Positions 1 to 15,819 of a DNA stretch of 64,000 nt are shown in pieces. The first letter of the stretch is position 1. Every line of letters begins with the position of its first letter. The position numbers and the translations under genes were made by a program. This DNA comes from Anisakis pegreffii (taxonomy: Eukaryota; Nematoda; Chromadorea; Rhabditida; Anisakidae), in contig JAPYMA010000099.1 of assembly GCA_035041965.1 (NCBI GenBank), positions 62,001-126,000 of the forward strand. Direction: 5' to 3'. Under the pieces are notes generated by a model. The model saw only the letters and a program-made list of their open reading frames with translations. It was not told the DNA's origin and searched no databases.

Positions 1-3000
1 AAGCAGGAGTTTGAATTGGATTACCGAACAATCTATCGTCGTTTTCTTGTTGATGAAATGCGATTATCACAGTGAAGTGATCTTGCATGAAATGCGTCAA
101 ATTGGCGCTCTCATAATCTCCTGATGTCTTGAATAAACAACAAGGACACGGAAAAAGGTTTACGGCTGAATTCTGTGAATAAAAAACCAAAAACTTTTGC
201 AAATAGCACCAATAACAGATGGGATTTCTGGAATCCGATTAAGACGGCATTTGAAATGGCCGAATTCGAAGAGAAAAACAAAGAGAACAAAATAACGAAT
301 GAGAAGATCATTCGTAATGAATGAATTTTTTGTTTGATCGGTTCTCTTCAATGGTGATGCATAAAGACGCTTATGGAATGCGATTGTCGTCATAGACATC
401 GCTTAATCGGCTTAGTGAAGTAAACGAATGCATTCACTCATTTATTTCATAATACTCTTCGTTCGATTATGATGCACTCATCATTGGTTTTGTTTATTGA
501 ATGATGCAAATCATCCGATTCGCAAATCAGATTATATGAAAGTGTTAAACAAATTTTGCTCATAGCCATATTTCCACAGCGCTCAGACAAGATTTTGTTC
601 ACTAACAGCAGCAGAATGCACTCGATGAACATACAAGTGGTGCTCACAATCACGATGATGGCCATATTCCATGTTGAATCAAGCGAAATACCCAAATCAT
701 GCTGACTTGCGATTACGGTATATATAGTGATCACAACTGTACTATATTCAAATCCAGTTCTAAGTTCTCATCAAACAAGGAACCATGCGAACATTCTTGC
801 TTACCTATGAAGAAAATATCTAAAAAACAAGTCATAATAGGCGTCAAACTGTACGAATAATCCTAACGGTTGACGCTGATTTATACCCAGTGATTAGTCG
901 AAACAACGTTCTATTATCAATTTAGTGCATGCTGCAATGAATTACAATAAAGTATTTAGAGACATTGAACATCTAGTAATACTTATAATATTACATATTA
1001 GTAATGCCAATAATAACAATAGTAATGATATTAATAATATGCACACCGAATAAAATAATTCTCGATGAACGATGTGTGTTGTAGGGATGATGACACAGCT
1101 CAGAGCAAAGCAAGGTAATCATTATTTGAGGTCAATGAGCAGTTAATTGACTAGCAGTTCTGTTCACTGGTTGGTTGGACACTCATCTGATGAATTGATG
1201 ATGAGTGGTTGGATGCCAATAGATTAGTAGTCGATAATTACAATCGCAAAATCATTTACCTGAATTTATTCGAATAACATTAGCTTAATGTCGATGACAA
1301 ATCAAAAATTCATCCCGAATTACAGCAACAATGTCAGTTATTGGATGAAATGAAATAAATCTCAATTTTCTCGAGGAGCAAATCAAACATTATTCAACAC
1401 AGTGTTATTATGATGATCAATTAGGGTTGTCGCTGTTCAATATGAAAAATTTAGTCGCTTAATTAATGGCTGCGTGTTTTTGCAATCCTCCAGCAGTTAT
1501 CTAATTTGTCAATTTGGATGTTTGTTTGTTCACAACAAAAAATCATTTGGGTGCTCATCATGTCGTTAATCGATTGCTGTGAAACAAAGAACATCAAATT
1601 AGCAGTTGATTATGAGTGCGAATGTAACATCGTGAGGACACTTCTCAGACGAAACGTCGCCAGTTCGATGTACCCTCCTCGTTAACTCATCATCAAGCGA
1701 AATATGCTGAATTATCACGCAATTGTGTTCGTTTACTTCCTCCGAACAACAATTCATTAACAATTACACAACCATACCACAAATCAACACAATTAATGAC
1801 TCATCGATGCACCATCAAACTTTCCTCGCTAATTTATTGCACTCGATATCAAGTCATTTTCCACATCGAGAGTGTTTTTGTCAGCGAAATTAATGTTGTC
1901 TTCTGTTGTATTTCTTTGTGGAATTGACAAATAAATGAGAGGATGCGAGCATACAAACAAGTGAAACAGAATTCTTCACGATGTGTTTATACAAAATTGA
2001 GTAAAGTCAACTGCGTGTTAATTGTATTCAAGGAGCACGTAATTACCAGCGTTATTATCCACTTGAAGTTCAACTGGATACTGTTGCTCAATTGAATGCA
2101 GTCGAATGACACGAATTGCTAGTCAACAAGAGGTAATTATTACCTAGAAATCGTAAGTATTCATCGTATTCGAGGAGCACATTCGAGGAGATTAATAATT
2201 TGACAGGTATCTACTGAGATAATATGGATTGGATATCGTCAGTAAAAAAGTTTGAGTGGCGAAATGATGATGTCGATGATAAGTTTATGAGGTTATAAGG
2301 ATCATAAAAGTTCGTAGATCAGTTATGATTACGACTTCATTAAATCACTATAATCGTGGGAAGAACGAGATAAGTAGTTGCTAAGTTATGCAAGGTTGCG
2401 TTGACGACAGCAGAGGAAGGAACTCTTGCCATTCATAAGTGCTCTTGTCGAGGGAAATTTTTGCAGCGAAATGGTACCAAGAACAATTTAAATCGCTCGA
2501 AAAATGCAGTATCTCACACATAAGATCCTTTGAGAATAGATTCTTCGATAAGCTTTCAGAACGAGAAGAAGATGCATCATTTTTAGGGATAATTTTTCAG
2601 AAACTTGCAGTAGACTCACGATTAGGAAAACAATCCATTATTATTGCAAGTGAAACTATGACTAAATCAGCTCAAACAGCGTTATGGACAGGTTATTTTC
2701 ACGCTTCATCAGCCATATCTGTGACTACTCACTGCAACTTCAGTTTTATGCCTTAAATTTCACCAATAACATTTTAGAGTAACTAAAAGTTACAGAATCC
2801 ATTCTCCTCGGTCCAGTGGCTGATCTTTTTCGATGGAACATCAGCAACACATAAACATATGATAATGGCATTCTACTGGTGTATTATCACATTACACATC
2901 TGAATAAACCAATACAATCGAGCAAACACACAACGTCCTTCAATAACGGCTTCGTTAGCGTAAATGCAACCTTTTGATGTGTTAACAATAAAGAATAATA

Positions 3001-6000
3001 ATAGTAATCACAGTAATATTGATAATGCCAGCAATAAAACAACGGATGGATATTGTGGGATTGCAGGGTACAATGCACTGTCAGCAGTGTTCTTAATTGA
3101 GTTGTTTACCGTGTAAACGAACGTAGCGCTAGACATTAGTGGTTTACGGTAGCATCAACAATGAAAACTTCCTTAATTGAAGGCCAACGGATGCTTTCTA
3201 TTTACAAATCACTGTAATGTCGTCGCTTTGTTTTGGCATATTCAGAGCATTCAATGCAAATTCAACAAAGTATCCCCAATACCACCGTGAGTGAAACTTC
3301 GCGATAACCGATCGTAGTGATATTTTGACCGCATTAATAATCTCTGAACTGTTAGCGAAATCCTTTCGTATTGTTCCCATTCGATCTCGATGAATATGGC
3401 TGCAAACTGTGTGTGAGTGGATTTGATTGCGAGGTTTATTTCAAGTGATGTGCGCTTGAAAAACATCCGTATTTGTTGTTTCTCTCGAAAATTTTAGATC
3501 CATGCAATTTTTATGAAAACAATATAAATGATCTGCAAAGAGCATAAAAGTTTTCACAAGAATGCTTGATGGGGTCAGCAAATTCAAGAGATGGCGATTA
3601 TTTTGAGGTGTTTCAAAACTTGCTGACAATTAGGCCAATTGTGTGAATAATTAGTATGTTATGGACGATATCGAAATCTTTTGGTGCAATTAATTCGAAT
3701 CACAATGCAATGGTGAATGTGGACAGAAATGTTGTTGAATGAAGAAACAGGTAAATTGAATTCATGAAGAAAATTGCATTGTCACATTTCAGTGCATTAT
3801 CGAATAAATGGAAACATCTCATACAATTAACTCTTATATCGTAAATTAACCGTAATTAGGTAGATAGGTAGTGCTCGATCATATGGAACAGAAGTTTTGT
3901 GAATTAAAAGAATGAACTTCATGTAACTTCGCCAATGGTATGCCCTCATTTCAATCACTCAAAACCCTCTCATTGTCAGCAAGTGCTCGATAGAACTGCC
4001 GAAGAGAATCAATGGAGGGGAAACAGCATAGGCAAACTTTTTCTGCATTCAGAAACTTTTATTCCGAATGTTTCCGGATTCGACAGTCCACCAAATGTCA
4101 GTTTCAGGCTTCCATCATGATCTGTTCCCATGACTATTGATATATCTTTCTACCGATGCTAGAGCGAAGAACGCTGATCAATGAGAATCTCCGCTTACTA
4201 TCACGATGTGAACTTTGAAATTTTGCAGCTTTGCATTATAGGAAGCAATTCCCATATTGCTTGCTGTTTGTGAATGTCAAAGAAACACGTTTCTGAAGCT
4301 TATAACAGTTTTATGAGTGAACACCTGCTCGTTTAAGAGACGGTAAAATGAGAAACGCTCAAAGACGGTCGCTGATCGCTCGCGGTACGGACTAAGAATG
4401 TCAAGCAATTTGATATATGGTTCGGAATCAAAAGCAAGCAACAAAGTTATGACTATTATTGTTTTGCATATGGTGTTAGCGGGTGATGATGAATTCATCA
4501 TTGAAATGCGCATACGTTGATGCATATTTTACAACTTGCATCTGTCGACAGAGTGGCGCCATTCAAAATTCCGTTTGAAACGAATTGAAACATTAAAAAA
4601 AGAAGAAACGAAGCACAAATTAATTATTCACTTGCATTCTGCTACAGTTGTTATTATTCGTTTGCTACAAATGAGCAAAAAACATTTGAGCGTATTGTCA
4701 TCAGTGAAATTCAAATGAGCCAACAACAATGATGCGAGTGATTTATGCTCTTTTGATGCAACCAATAATTAATGACCAGCAACAAATTCAAACACGGATC
4801 CATCGTTGCTTTTGTTCGCTTCTCTGAAGACGATATACTAGGGACACGTTGATTCACGCTCTTCTTTCGGTGCACTGAGTTCGGTAAGTTTAGGCAGATT
4901 TCGAGTTAGAAGTAAATTTTCAATTTTTGTTCAGCTTTGCAGGGCAAGCAATGAAGTGAAAAACAAGAAGTGAAAACTTTTTTTCAGTTCAGTTTTGTTT
5001 TACATCAAACTACACCATGCTTGAGGATGTTGTCAATAGCTGAGTTTGGCGAAAATGTGGATAAACTCATAGGAGGACGAAGTTTTGTGTGTATGAAGTT
5101 GGCTGTATTGGATTAGGATGAGACGATGGAATCGAAATGAGACACCTCAATTTATTGGGCATGATGCTGAAGCACGCAATGCCGTACGAAAAAAATGACT
5201 TCAAATGAAGTGAATCATTGGAATTGACAGCGGTCGACTGTAAATAATAAATACACATTTCTAAGGCCATAAATTTTCAGGGTAAACTCAGTATTAAGCA
5301 TGCATGTATGGAATGAATACTGAACAATCGCACATATATCGTTGATGGATCGTAAAATTTCGATTTTGCTCACTCCTGAAAGTGATTTGTGTTTCGTTAC
5401 TGTAAGAAACTAACCAAAACTGATGTTTACAGACAAATTTCCCTCAACTGCATTGGCAGATTGCGAACGTTTTGTTCGCCTCATTAATTCATATGCCACA
5501 ATATATAATTGCAGTAATGATGACTATAATAGCATTAATAATACCGATAATAATATTAATGCTGATACTGATCACAAATGATAATAAAATATACCATTCA
5601 AATGTCCCATTGATGATGTTTATTCGTAGTGAAATGATGATAATTGTAGTTTGGCATCGTATCCAACTGCACGTCTTCTGTATTAAGCATCAGCACATAA
5701 ATGACATCGTTTCTAATGAATATTAACGTTAGATGACCATAATGAACAGTTTGAGTATAATTTTATGTTTATTTACATGCATGAACGTCAGTGTTTATTA
5801 CCGCATTCGAACGTTATTTTCGTACCAACAATCATCTGGTTTATTAATTCATCGTATCATATTACATCTATACGATAAGAATAACGTTCGCTGATCAACT
5901 CGCTCATTCGCTTAACAGATGTCGATTCGTGAAGCTTGATCCCAGAGTGTCTCATTCAATCATCATTACCGTATTAGTTGATCGCTTGGTTTTAGCTCGA

Positions 6001-8756
6001 TTGAGGTGGTTTGACAAATTTTTATTGGCTTATTAGTAACGGAAATGGGCCATGTTACGGCTGTGACACTGAAGAAGCTGGACATGAGCAGAGATCGAAA
6101 ACAATTTGGGCCAAACAGTGATGTTCTATTATTTAACTGATTATTCGATGATTTCCAATTGACCAGTTATGGAAAACCATGTCATAGCGTGGAATAATTC
6201 GTGCTGTTGCAAGCAATATTCGACCTAAGATGAAATGATTGTCTCAAGACTAAATGCGATTACTGTGATGAAATATGGTGCAGATGAGATCTGAGATTGA
6301 TAACAATGTCATTTTGGGTTTCGTTTTTCATTCAAAACCTGGTGAGATCATATTTCAACAGTGATTCTTGATGTATTCAGCATGTCAGCGAGATTATATC
6401 GGTCGCAAGTTGGCCCGTCTTTTCGATCAGAATTTTTTTGTATTCTTGAAAGGGAGATTTTCATTGAGAGGATTTGTTTAGTCTCGGCATTTTATAGTTT
6501 TCTCGAATCATCGTCAATCGAAAATGCAATAAATAAATTCACGATGTGAACATCATGGAGGCACTCTGTTCCCATAAAAAGCACCGCATTGCTGCACACA
6601 TAAGAACTAAATTAAGCCCTATTATAATCTCGTCGTAATCATTAAACAGTAATAAAAATGAGTTTATGCTTGTTTGACATAAAAGAATATTATGGCTTTT
6701 ATATCCCAGATTTACTTGAACAGCTGCAGCAACATCATTGATCCGGCGCAAAGCTTTTTAGATCATTCTTTTTGTATGCCATCATCGGGCACTTTAAATC
6801 TGTTTTTCATTGACTGTATTGTATCATTGCAAAATGTAAATTCTATCTACAATTGACGAGAAAATCAAAGGGAAGCTGAAATTTTTGCATTTTATGCGAG
6901 AAGCTTTTCATTTTGTTCATTGATATTATGCTGAAACTAATTCATTCTTTCAGATAAAATCTCCATAGGTTAAACCACAAAATACTTGCTTAGCTTTTCT
7001 CATACTAGACCAATTTAGTTCCTGAATCTTTCTAGCAGTCAATTTAAACAGAAACAATTGCAGATGTTTGATACGCATTTATCGATAGAACAATCTCAAG
7101 AGTGCATTGAACAATGATGTTCTCAAATTAATTGCATAACCCAATCAAGTCAAAATATTGCTCGGTCCAATACGCCTAATTGGTTCACATAATAAGGACC
7201 CCCTATGAAGAGAACCCTCCAAAGTAGCGGTCAACAGCCATCATGCATTTCCGATTTTGACATTTCGCTTTATGAGCAATTTTTTGGGCACTGATTTTCA
7301 CTGGTATTTATTTGGGGACATATCGTTGTTTCATGGGTACAATCGCTAAGATCGAACAATTGCGGGTGTTGAAGCATAGTTACGCTGTTGAAGAATAACA
7401 AGACAACAATTTATGCATATTTCCGATGAATATTTTATGTTGTTGCGTGCGCACTCGGCTATAAGCTCTAATTATCAGCTGGTTTTACGAGAAGTGTAAA
7501 AAGCATCGGTTGTGAAGTACGTCAGACTTGAGGTCATTATTCTGCATTCTACAAATGTCAATGTCAATGTGCTCTGCTGATGATGAGTGGAATTCGACGT
7601 CTGCGTTATGACAAATAAATTCATCAAATATGATGAATTACTCTAGCAGACACTCGCAGAAAAGTTGACAGCATATTGCCTTCACTCAAAAATCATGCCA
7701 CTGTTCAACAGCTTTCAATCCTGAGTAAAAACCTCATTTCCCCTCATCATCGCATTAATTTCCATTCAGCCTTTCTTAGATACCTATCAGCTAAACCAAA
7801 TCAAGTTTTCCATTGCTAACTCACACTGAATGTTATCATCACAAATCAAACTCTAAATCAAAAACTTTGCGTTGAATAAATGGGTTTCAATGAGATCGCA
7901 AAGAAAAACACATTTGCTAACACATCCAAATGCGTCTCAGTTTCTTAATTATATACTGAATCTGAATGCGGCTGTTGGAATACTGTTGCTTTGACTTTGA
8001 ATGCAGTTGCTTCATACCATAAATGATAGTTCATCTATCGTAAGACGACGAAAAAATTTTTACTAAAGACCGGTTTTTATTACCGTAATCATTGCCTGTC
8101 AAACCGAATATGGGTGATCCTCTACCAATGCAACGACATTTTCTTTATTCATTATTATGCTCATCAACAATGCATTCATTCCGCATAATTTACTTCTCAC
8201 ATTAACCGTTATTCAACTGTCGACCATTTTCCCACATTATATAATTGTACGAAGGTGTTTAACGCAGAAATTCAACTGATTGCTACTTATTTTTAGCAGT
8301 TGCATACTTATACAAATGGGTAATGATACGTTAATTGCGCTAAATCATAACCCTCTCAACTGCTTCCTGTAAAAAATTATACTTTACAGGCTGTACTTCT
8401 CAAAGGGACGCGCATTTTGGTGGAACACTTGCAAATTTCGAAATATTATTTGAAATATTGGATTTCATATTCATTTATGATTTTTTGCAGACTTGTACTT
8501 GAAAATGATATAAATACTATAATTCATATTCATTATTATCTCGAATAACGACTTCTCTTTAAAGCATTAGTTTGGGTGCTCCATAACCCCTTTTCACGAT
8601 CTGGCAGGTCGTCCTTACTTACTACCCCGATACAAGAACTTACTATTTCTACGTATAACGTCAGGAACACGCGGAAAACCTGTCTGGAAATTTCTCAGTG
8701 GCGTGAGAGAAATTATTCTTCTGTAATTAAACAAGCATTTTTTGAACTTTTGAACT

Positions 8757-9225
8757 TTTACCGTTGTGTTGCTCATTACTGCAAATATGATTGTATGAAA
8801 AGCTGTTGTCTGTGATACGCTCAATTCAAACTGTTTCAGATGGAATCTCATTCTTTTCAGACGTGTTGTATTCACTCTCATAGCTATTGCATGCGAATAC
8901 CATTCTCTTCGTGACTTTTTCTCATTCACTTTGTCTCGTTTCACTTCACAGTTTGAATCGATTTCTTATTCTGTAGCATTTACTATTTACTGGATACGTT
9001 GACGAGTGTTGACAGCCGAAGTCAACAATGCAACAATTGAACATTATTGCTTAACAACGCTGGACAGTCGAATGATCAGTTGTAGAGTGCACTTGATAGA
9101 ATGAGAATTTGACTTTAATTGTTGTGTGAAATGAATGAGAAATTAGCAAAAGAGAACATTTGTAGTGATAAAAGCTATGAGAGCGATTATAGCAGCAAGG
9201 AAAAGAATGAAAACCCTGTTGAAAC
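8757..9225 (-). repeat. Foldback (hairpin) repeat, copy A
   Basis: This segment is the reverse complement of 25657-26117, at roughly 75-80% identity judged by eye. Within it, 8842-9214 is one long imperfect inverted repeat centred near 9028. The two arms share the word CACTCTCATAGCT (or its complement), the block around TTCTCATTC, and a terminal CATTCTTTTC block. The left flank (8757-8841) is shared with the other copy but is not part of the hairpin. It looks like a non-autonomous foldback or MITE-like element. I see no coding potential; the open frame at 9119-9316 is a by-product of the repeat. Confidence 0.75.
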
Positions 9226-9821
9226 GAATGAAAACGCTGTTAGGCTAACCGGACGAACTAACCGCATTTACATATCCGAGTTAAAAAAACACTATCACAA
9301 TGGCGTTCTATCATAACATAAAAACTACACGAAGCACCAATTTCCCGACATCCTCCATTACTCTTTGACACCTCCAAATTACCCAAGATGGATAATTTCA
9401 CCCCTATGAGAACCAGTGCTCTAGAGCAACACTACTCAAAATACTGACTTATAAGATAAATCATGTGTCAGAACTGACCATCATTATGATCCTAATGATT
9501 TATTATCTACGAGAAATTCAACACGCGATGACATGTGATACTGATATCCTCGGTAATCGCATCTATCAGGCTGATATATGTAATGAATTATTGCAGTTAG
9601 TTGAAGGTTATGGCTAGTAATATGAGAGGAACCGAGTAACATGAGTGCTGAAGCAAGATTGTTTTAAAGTACGATGACAAATGATCATATCCAGCATCAA
9701 ACACTTCAGAACATTATCAGCGAATACATCTTCCAGATGGATCAGCCGAAGACATTTATTAGGACACTACGTTGTCATCAAGCAATTTCTGTCCCAAAAG
9801 GAATTTACGTGAGAAGTATCA

Positions 9822-9839
9822 CTCGGTATTAATACCGAG
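9822..9839. repeat. Perfect 18-base palindrome
   Basis: CTCGGTATT is followed immediately by its exact reverse complement AATACCGAG. There is no neighbouring gene that explains it. It could be a chance palindrome, a protein-binding dyad or a transposon scar. Confidence 0.6.
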
Positions 9840-12320
9840 AATTACTTCAGTTAATCATCACTGATGACAGATGGCCACTGGTGGTTATTCCATAATATTA
9901 GTAGCAGCAGTGTTCGTCACTGAACATTTTGCTAGAGTGTATTTGTATGAAAGCAAGAACGATCTGTTGTATGCTCCTACTTCGTATGAGAATTCAAATC
10001 AGCCGTACGTTCGTAGTTAGCCAGAGTTTTCAATGTTTTCTATGTGTTCTATTTGGACATATCGAATGATAATGATAATCGAATGACATGTTATATCGAA
10101 TGATAATTCCTTATCAAGAATTATGAATACGTATGTACACTAGTGATAAGGAACATTTAGTTGATATAAAATATCTCGATAGTTTGAAGCATTCGATCTG
10201 CAGCAGAGCAGCGATGCGATATTATGGCCATCCCTATTCTGGACCAGCCATCTGCAAGATACCTCAGAGAGGTCAATTCACCTGTTGCCACAAAGTTGTG
10301 AGATGATATCCTAGAACACTGTGATATCAACTGATCTGCCTGCTCAGGAAAATATGTACATGTGCAACTCGAGCCGATACCCTTCGTTGAAGGATTTAAA
10401 ATTTATCCGTTTATATAAGCTCCACCATATTGTGAACATATGATACTGCCGCCAACTGGATAAATTTCATTCACCCTAAATCAATATCGCGATATTGACT
10501 GCAACTATATTTAGTTGTTCACCTGCTCAAATCGTCTAAACGTTAAACCTTGGTCAAAATAATATTATAGAATTGCGTACACGTCTCTGCTGTCAAGCGA
10601 AGTCACTCTTTTGAGAATCACTCATTTAAGTGCGCATAATCGCTTTTAATGCAGTAACTTAGTAACTTTTCAGGACAACGCGATTGTTACCCAAAATATT
10701 CTGCTTCCTTGTTTGGTTGTTCTTGAGAATCTCAGTTTTTTAGCCTCAGTGTTAATGGTTTTTCGAAGTCAATAAATCTTGATTTGCACCCACAAAGATA
10801 ATTTCCTCTCGATAAGTATTAATCAAGTTTAATGTCAATATAATCATCTGTCTGATTGAGCGTGAATATTCGTTATGTTCATCAGATATCGATGGTCGTT
10901 TCCTTTCCTTTTATTTCTTCGTCAAATCGCCGAATATGTCGTCGCCATTCAGTATATCAAATCCATCAGATCAACTGCTCGCCTTCCTAAAATCCTCTCT
11001 GTTCTCCAGTGTCCATCAGCAGTCTCTTCCTTTTTATCCTTATCAATCTCCTCATAATCTTATAAATGCAGCGTATCCAACTGTTGATTGACCTGTCAAG
11101 AGATAAATGAATATCTACGGAAGCGTATCGCTGATGTATCGAATTTTAGGACATTAAACGATTGCGCTAACATCAAAGGGAAGATGGTCGATATTAACAT
11201 TAAATGAGATGATAAAGTGACATGAAATCAACAGTCGAACTAACCATTCAGATGAAACGCTGATGGTTACGCTGTTGTTTGATGACAGTGATATGCTCGG
11301 TGATCATATCACAACATAAGCATTATGCATAATAAATATCAAAACATCTTTCTGAGATGTCTTCATCTTCGACGAATTTGTCTCGATTCTTCAATGGGGA
11401 TTTTCTTAAATATCATTACGTTAGATGACATTTTTTGCGATACATTTGCACTTAGCATTCTTTTCACAGAATATTTCAGTGAGCCAAAATGGAACGTCGC
11501 ATTTCCATTCAGGAAATTATCTCGATGCAGCAAGCTTTGATTTCAACAACTACTTTTAATTAATCATGAAGTCTTATGGATCATAAGTTTTCAACGATGC
11601 TTTATGCATCAAAACCTCATAAAGTTCATAAAAACAATTCTCAGTACACGAATTCTCATCTCATTCGTGTACTCAATCCATCTATACTTAGACTGGAATG
11701 ATGAATTTTTTGTTGCAACCTTCACACATTGCAGAAACCTTTCAGTGGTCATTTCAAAACTTTGAAAACTTCGTGTCACATCTATAACGTTTAATCCATT
11801 CCAACTACGTTGTCAGATGATAACTGAAATACAAACTTCACTACGGCCACACTCAATTTCGTTGTGCTCTATCGCGAGTAAAATAATTTTCACTCGTCAT
11901 TGGAATTTCTGCAGATTCAAAAATTTTTCAACATGAATTTCTCATGCGAACTGCATGTAATAAACTAGCGCTGATCTTCTAGGATTCGATGACTGCCTGC
12001 TGAAAACAAATGAACAAAATAATTGATTTGAGAACATTACTGAGAAAACTTTATTACAGCGAATACCGCCGATAATGCACTTACATGTATCCCATATATT
12101 ACGGAATTGAAAATTCTTGGAAACAATTAAACATATTGCTATCGTTATTTGCTATTGGCACACTGAATTTATGCATAATTCGATGGGACCTTCTGCATAA
12201 AATCATACTGATCATGAGCCAGTTAAATGACATTGCTGTTGCTGTGTGTATGTGTGCAAATGAAACAATTTGCATAATCCTCGTTCAATATGCTACGTTC
12301 GTTGATGCTATGATACACGC

Positions 12321-12337
12321 AGATAGATAGATAGATA
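12321..12337. repeat. AGAT microsatellite
   Basis: About four tandem AGAT units. It has no evident function. Confidence 0.8.
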
Positions 12338-15300
12338 ATATTATGAAAGAGGTGCATACATACTCTTCATATCACGTACGATTGTACGCAAATGAACGAT
12401 ATCCGGATGCATTCGTCCTTTGGAAGCGATCAATTTGAATTTTTTGAAACGTTATTTTGGAATTGATGAAGACGACGGACCCATAAGAAAAACGAATGTC
12501 TTGATTAATGAGTCCTCTATGAAATCGAACGTAACGAAATCGTTAGAGTATTATTTCAGTGTAACCAACATTCATCTGCGTTAGTTCTAATCGTTATTGC
12601 TTTGTTCATATCGCTTTGGATTAATCCCTTCCCCCAATTATTCCGGATTGTTCATTTGTTAAAAAATATCACTGAATTGACCGCATAAATGGTATCAATC
12701 AATATGAATTTCTATCAGCATTCAGTGTACATTAATGGCATAAAATCAGTATGAATGTTAAAAACGAGTACATACATATCTATCTATGCATCCGTTGCAC
12801 GGAATGAATTTTTTGAGAAGCGAAGTGAAATGTTTGCATAGCGATTGGGATCAAATAAGTTGTCTGGAAGATGCGTTTTTACTTTAAATACATCTGTTCT
12901 CGATCTCATCTCTTGTTGCTTACAATCATAAAAAGTTCTGCTTCACGTCAGTTATTAACTTGTTTCTTATCTCTGTCACTAGTTTTTTTCGTGAGTGTCG
13001 ATAGATTCCTGCTGCCCGTAAGTATATTTGCTACATTTTAATGTCAGCTTTCAAAATCTTTTTCAACGGATATTGAATGAAATCAAAAGAAATCCATCGT
13101 GCTAAATAACACCTGTTCTTCGAGAGTACATATTTGCTCTACTGAAATCATCATTCGATCTCAACAACAATACCGCTAATGTTAGCATAGAAACCTTATC
13201 TTTAAAAGCCGCTTTTTTTGTTCGAGTTACCTACAAGAAAATTTATGGTTACATATTGATGTAATCAATCAAACATGTCAATTGAATGTTTTTTGATTGC
13301 TACTTTATTTCGTTGATGAATGCCAGAATAATATTTCGTTAAGTGCAGGAAGGAAGGAAGTTTTATGCGAATGCTTTTTGAGAGCAACTGCCCGACTGGT
13401 CGTCTTGAAGAAGTTTTACATTTTTATTGACCTGATATAAGATGCCACTGGCGGTATATTTGTTGTGAAAGTGTACATTTTTACGATGCATTGTCGGATT
13501 ACTCTCTGATACAACATGATGCTTACAGCAATCCAGTGCAAGTGCACAATGTTATTAGATGTTTGGCTAATTTCGGTTGTGTTCGACTGGTCAACGAGAG
13601 GTAAACGTTGCCTTTGGTCTCTATCTGAATAAATTTCACACAATCTTACCACATTATCACGCATAATTTGAAACAATCATTGATAACTATTCCATAAATA
13701 TTCACGAAATATAGTAGTAACGATCGTAGTGTTTATGTGCTGCTTATAATTTTCATAGTAATATTGATAGTTTCAAACAACGACAGTTTTAGAAGTATTA
13801 ATAATATAGACATAAGGCACGCATATAAGTACTTATCTTTGCCTATATGCTGGGTATGATATGTCATCTTCTTATTTATTTATTCAGAGATGCTCATAAA
13901 AACGTGTTTTGCAGAAGATGAATTTGCATGTGCAATTATATAATATAATTCATAACTGATGACAATTTCGAGTAAAGCGATTAAATGAAGCATTGTGAGC
14001 ACTTATGTTCAACGATGTGCACAAACAACTAAACGCTTAAGTTAAAAGTATGAAAAATACATCGAGTTATAGTTGAATGAGTTATCTATTGTTCGTAACG
14101 TTTGATTATCAATGTTCGTTATCGCTTTCATTGTTATGAGCGTATTTGTCATTATGAAAAATGATTATTCACTGAATTAAACTTTGATGATGAGCGATGG
14201 ATGTTTCGTTTGTTGAAGAAGAAGTTTTCAAGAAACGATGACGCACAAAATGTTGAAGAAGTGGATATTTGTGTGGCTTGCCGAAGCTTGGTTCGTTAAT
14301 CGCGTGACATATTCTCGTTGTTATTATCAGGCATTCATCAAATCGTTTGCTAATTATTCTTTTAATATCACTTCTAATGAGTATTCCTCCATCAACTGCG
14401 CTTATAACTCAAATCGTCAATTTTAGCCGAAATAACACAGAGCTTTCCATCCTTATGCATAATGTCCATACACTCAGTTTGTTTATCGAGCGTCAAGAAG
14501 GCGCATTTCCGATTATGACACTACATCTTTAGCTATCCGCTTTGAGATGGTTCCAATGGATTCATTTGTCTCTGGATTTGACCATCTCACACGTTTAAAA
14601 TTACCCACATACGACGGAAGCTGTCGATCGCATTGAAATATCCTAAACAGAACTTATCCATCTGAGCGATGAAAGGATTTGCAGGAAATCTTCTCAAGGA
14701 GATGATTGTGATCGTATAAGAAGAGTGCTGACCTCGTAACAATCGATCATTTATCAGTGATGTTCTGAAGTTGATCTGAATTTGTTTCAAGACATGCGAA
14801 ATGATGAATGATTTTGATATCTCAAAACATCTTTTGAGTTATTGTTGTTAATTATGTATAAATCAAAACCGGTGATCACACAGATGCGCATTGATACGTG
14901 CAAATACACTTACACGTTTGTATATCTGTTATAGTCTATCAATGTCAATCACTTAAGATTTTAGCATATTCTTGCAATGATGATGGTTGGTAGCAATGGA
15001 GTATTCATTCCTTCCAAGTGGCTGTCGGTCACGCCTCTTATTCACTGACAACAGCAACAATAACGAAAACTCCAGCAACGAACGAACACAGTTCATCACC
15101 ATCAGATGAATGCAGCAGCAGATTTATTCGCGAGATTTGCGCTCTTTCTGAATGAGTGAATACTGACGATTTGTGCATGATGACTCATGTCATCTAAATG
15201 ATTCCTTGAATATTCATTCGTTTTATTTGTATTATCCTGTTCGCAAAGTTTTTGAGACTGAGTTTTTATGCGTGACTCTTTCCGGGATTTGATCTCTCTT

Positions 15301-15819
15301 CTTTCTGATCTCCATCGCTAGTATTGTGCGGAACAAAGGTTTGGTCTCGTTTCAATTGGCTGGTGGAATGTTGTGGTGCAGAAAACGGTTAAGACATTTG
15401 CCGCCTGCATTGCTACAAATGACATGTTTGCTAATGCGATGAAAGAATGATTAATTCCAGAAAATCAACACAATTTTGAAGCATGATGATTACCGGCGTC
15501 TTGAAATGATGATTGTTGATGCAACGCTTGATGAAATCCCATTCGAGTACCGTCATTGCCATCAGAAAGCCTAAGTCACAAACTGGGGTTTTTTTAGATT
15601 TGAGAATCAAATGTATACGTTACAGTGATATGTGATTGATCTGATTATATGCTATCTATTTTGAACATTACCTACCAGATTTTTTGGCGAACGAAGTGTA
15701 TAGATTCATATCTTCTTGAACAATACCGCTGAATGATGCTCCTAATGGTGCTAATGAGAATTTGATGGCGTGTATTCAAATGGGTTGTCAATCTGTGCAA
15801 TGTAACAAATTCTGCATTA

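Noticed and set aside
2439..2756. 105-codon open frame on the plus strand
   Set aside because: It opens without a good ATG context, has no recognisable domain, no paired splice signals and no neighbours; likely chance.
9119..9316. 65-codon lysine/glutamate-rich open frame
   Set aside because: It lies mostly inside the foldback repeat, and the other repeat copy does not keep the frame.
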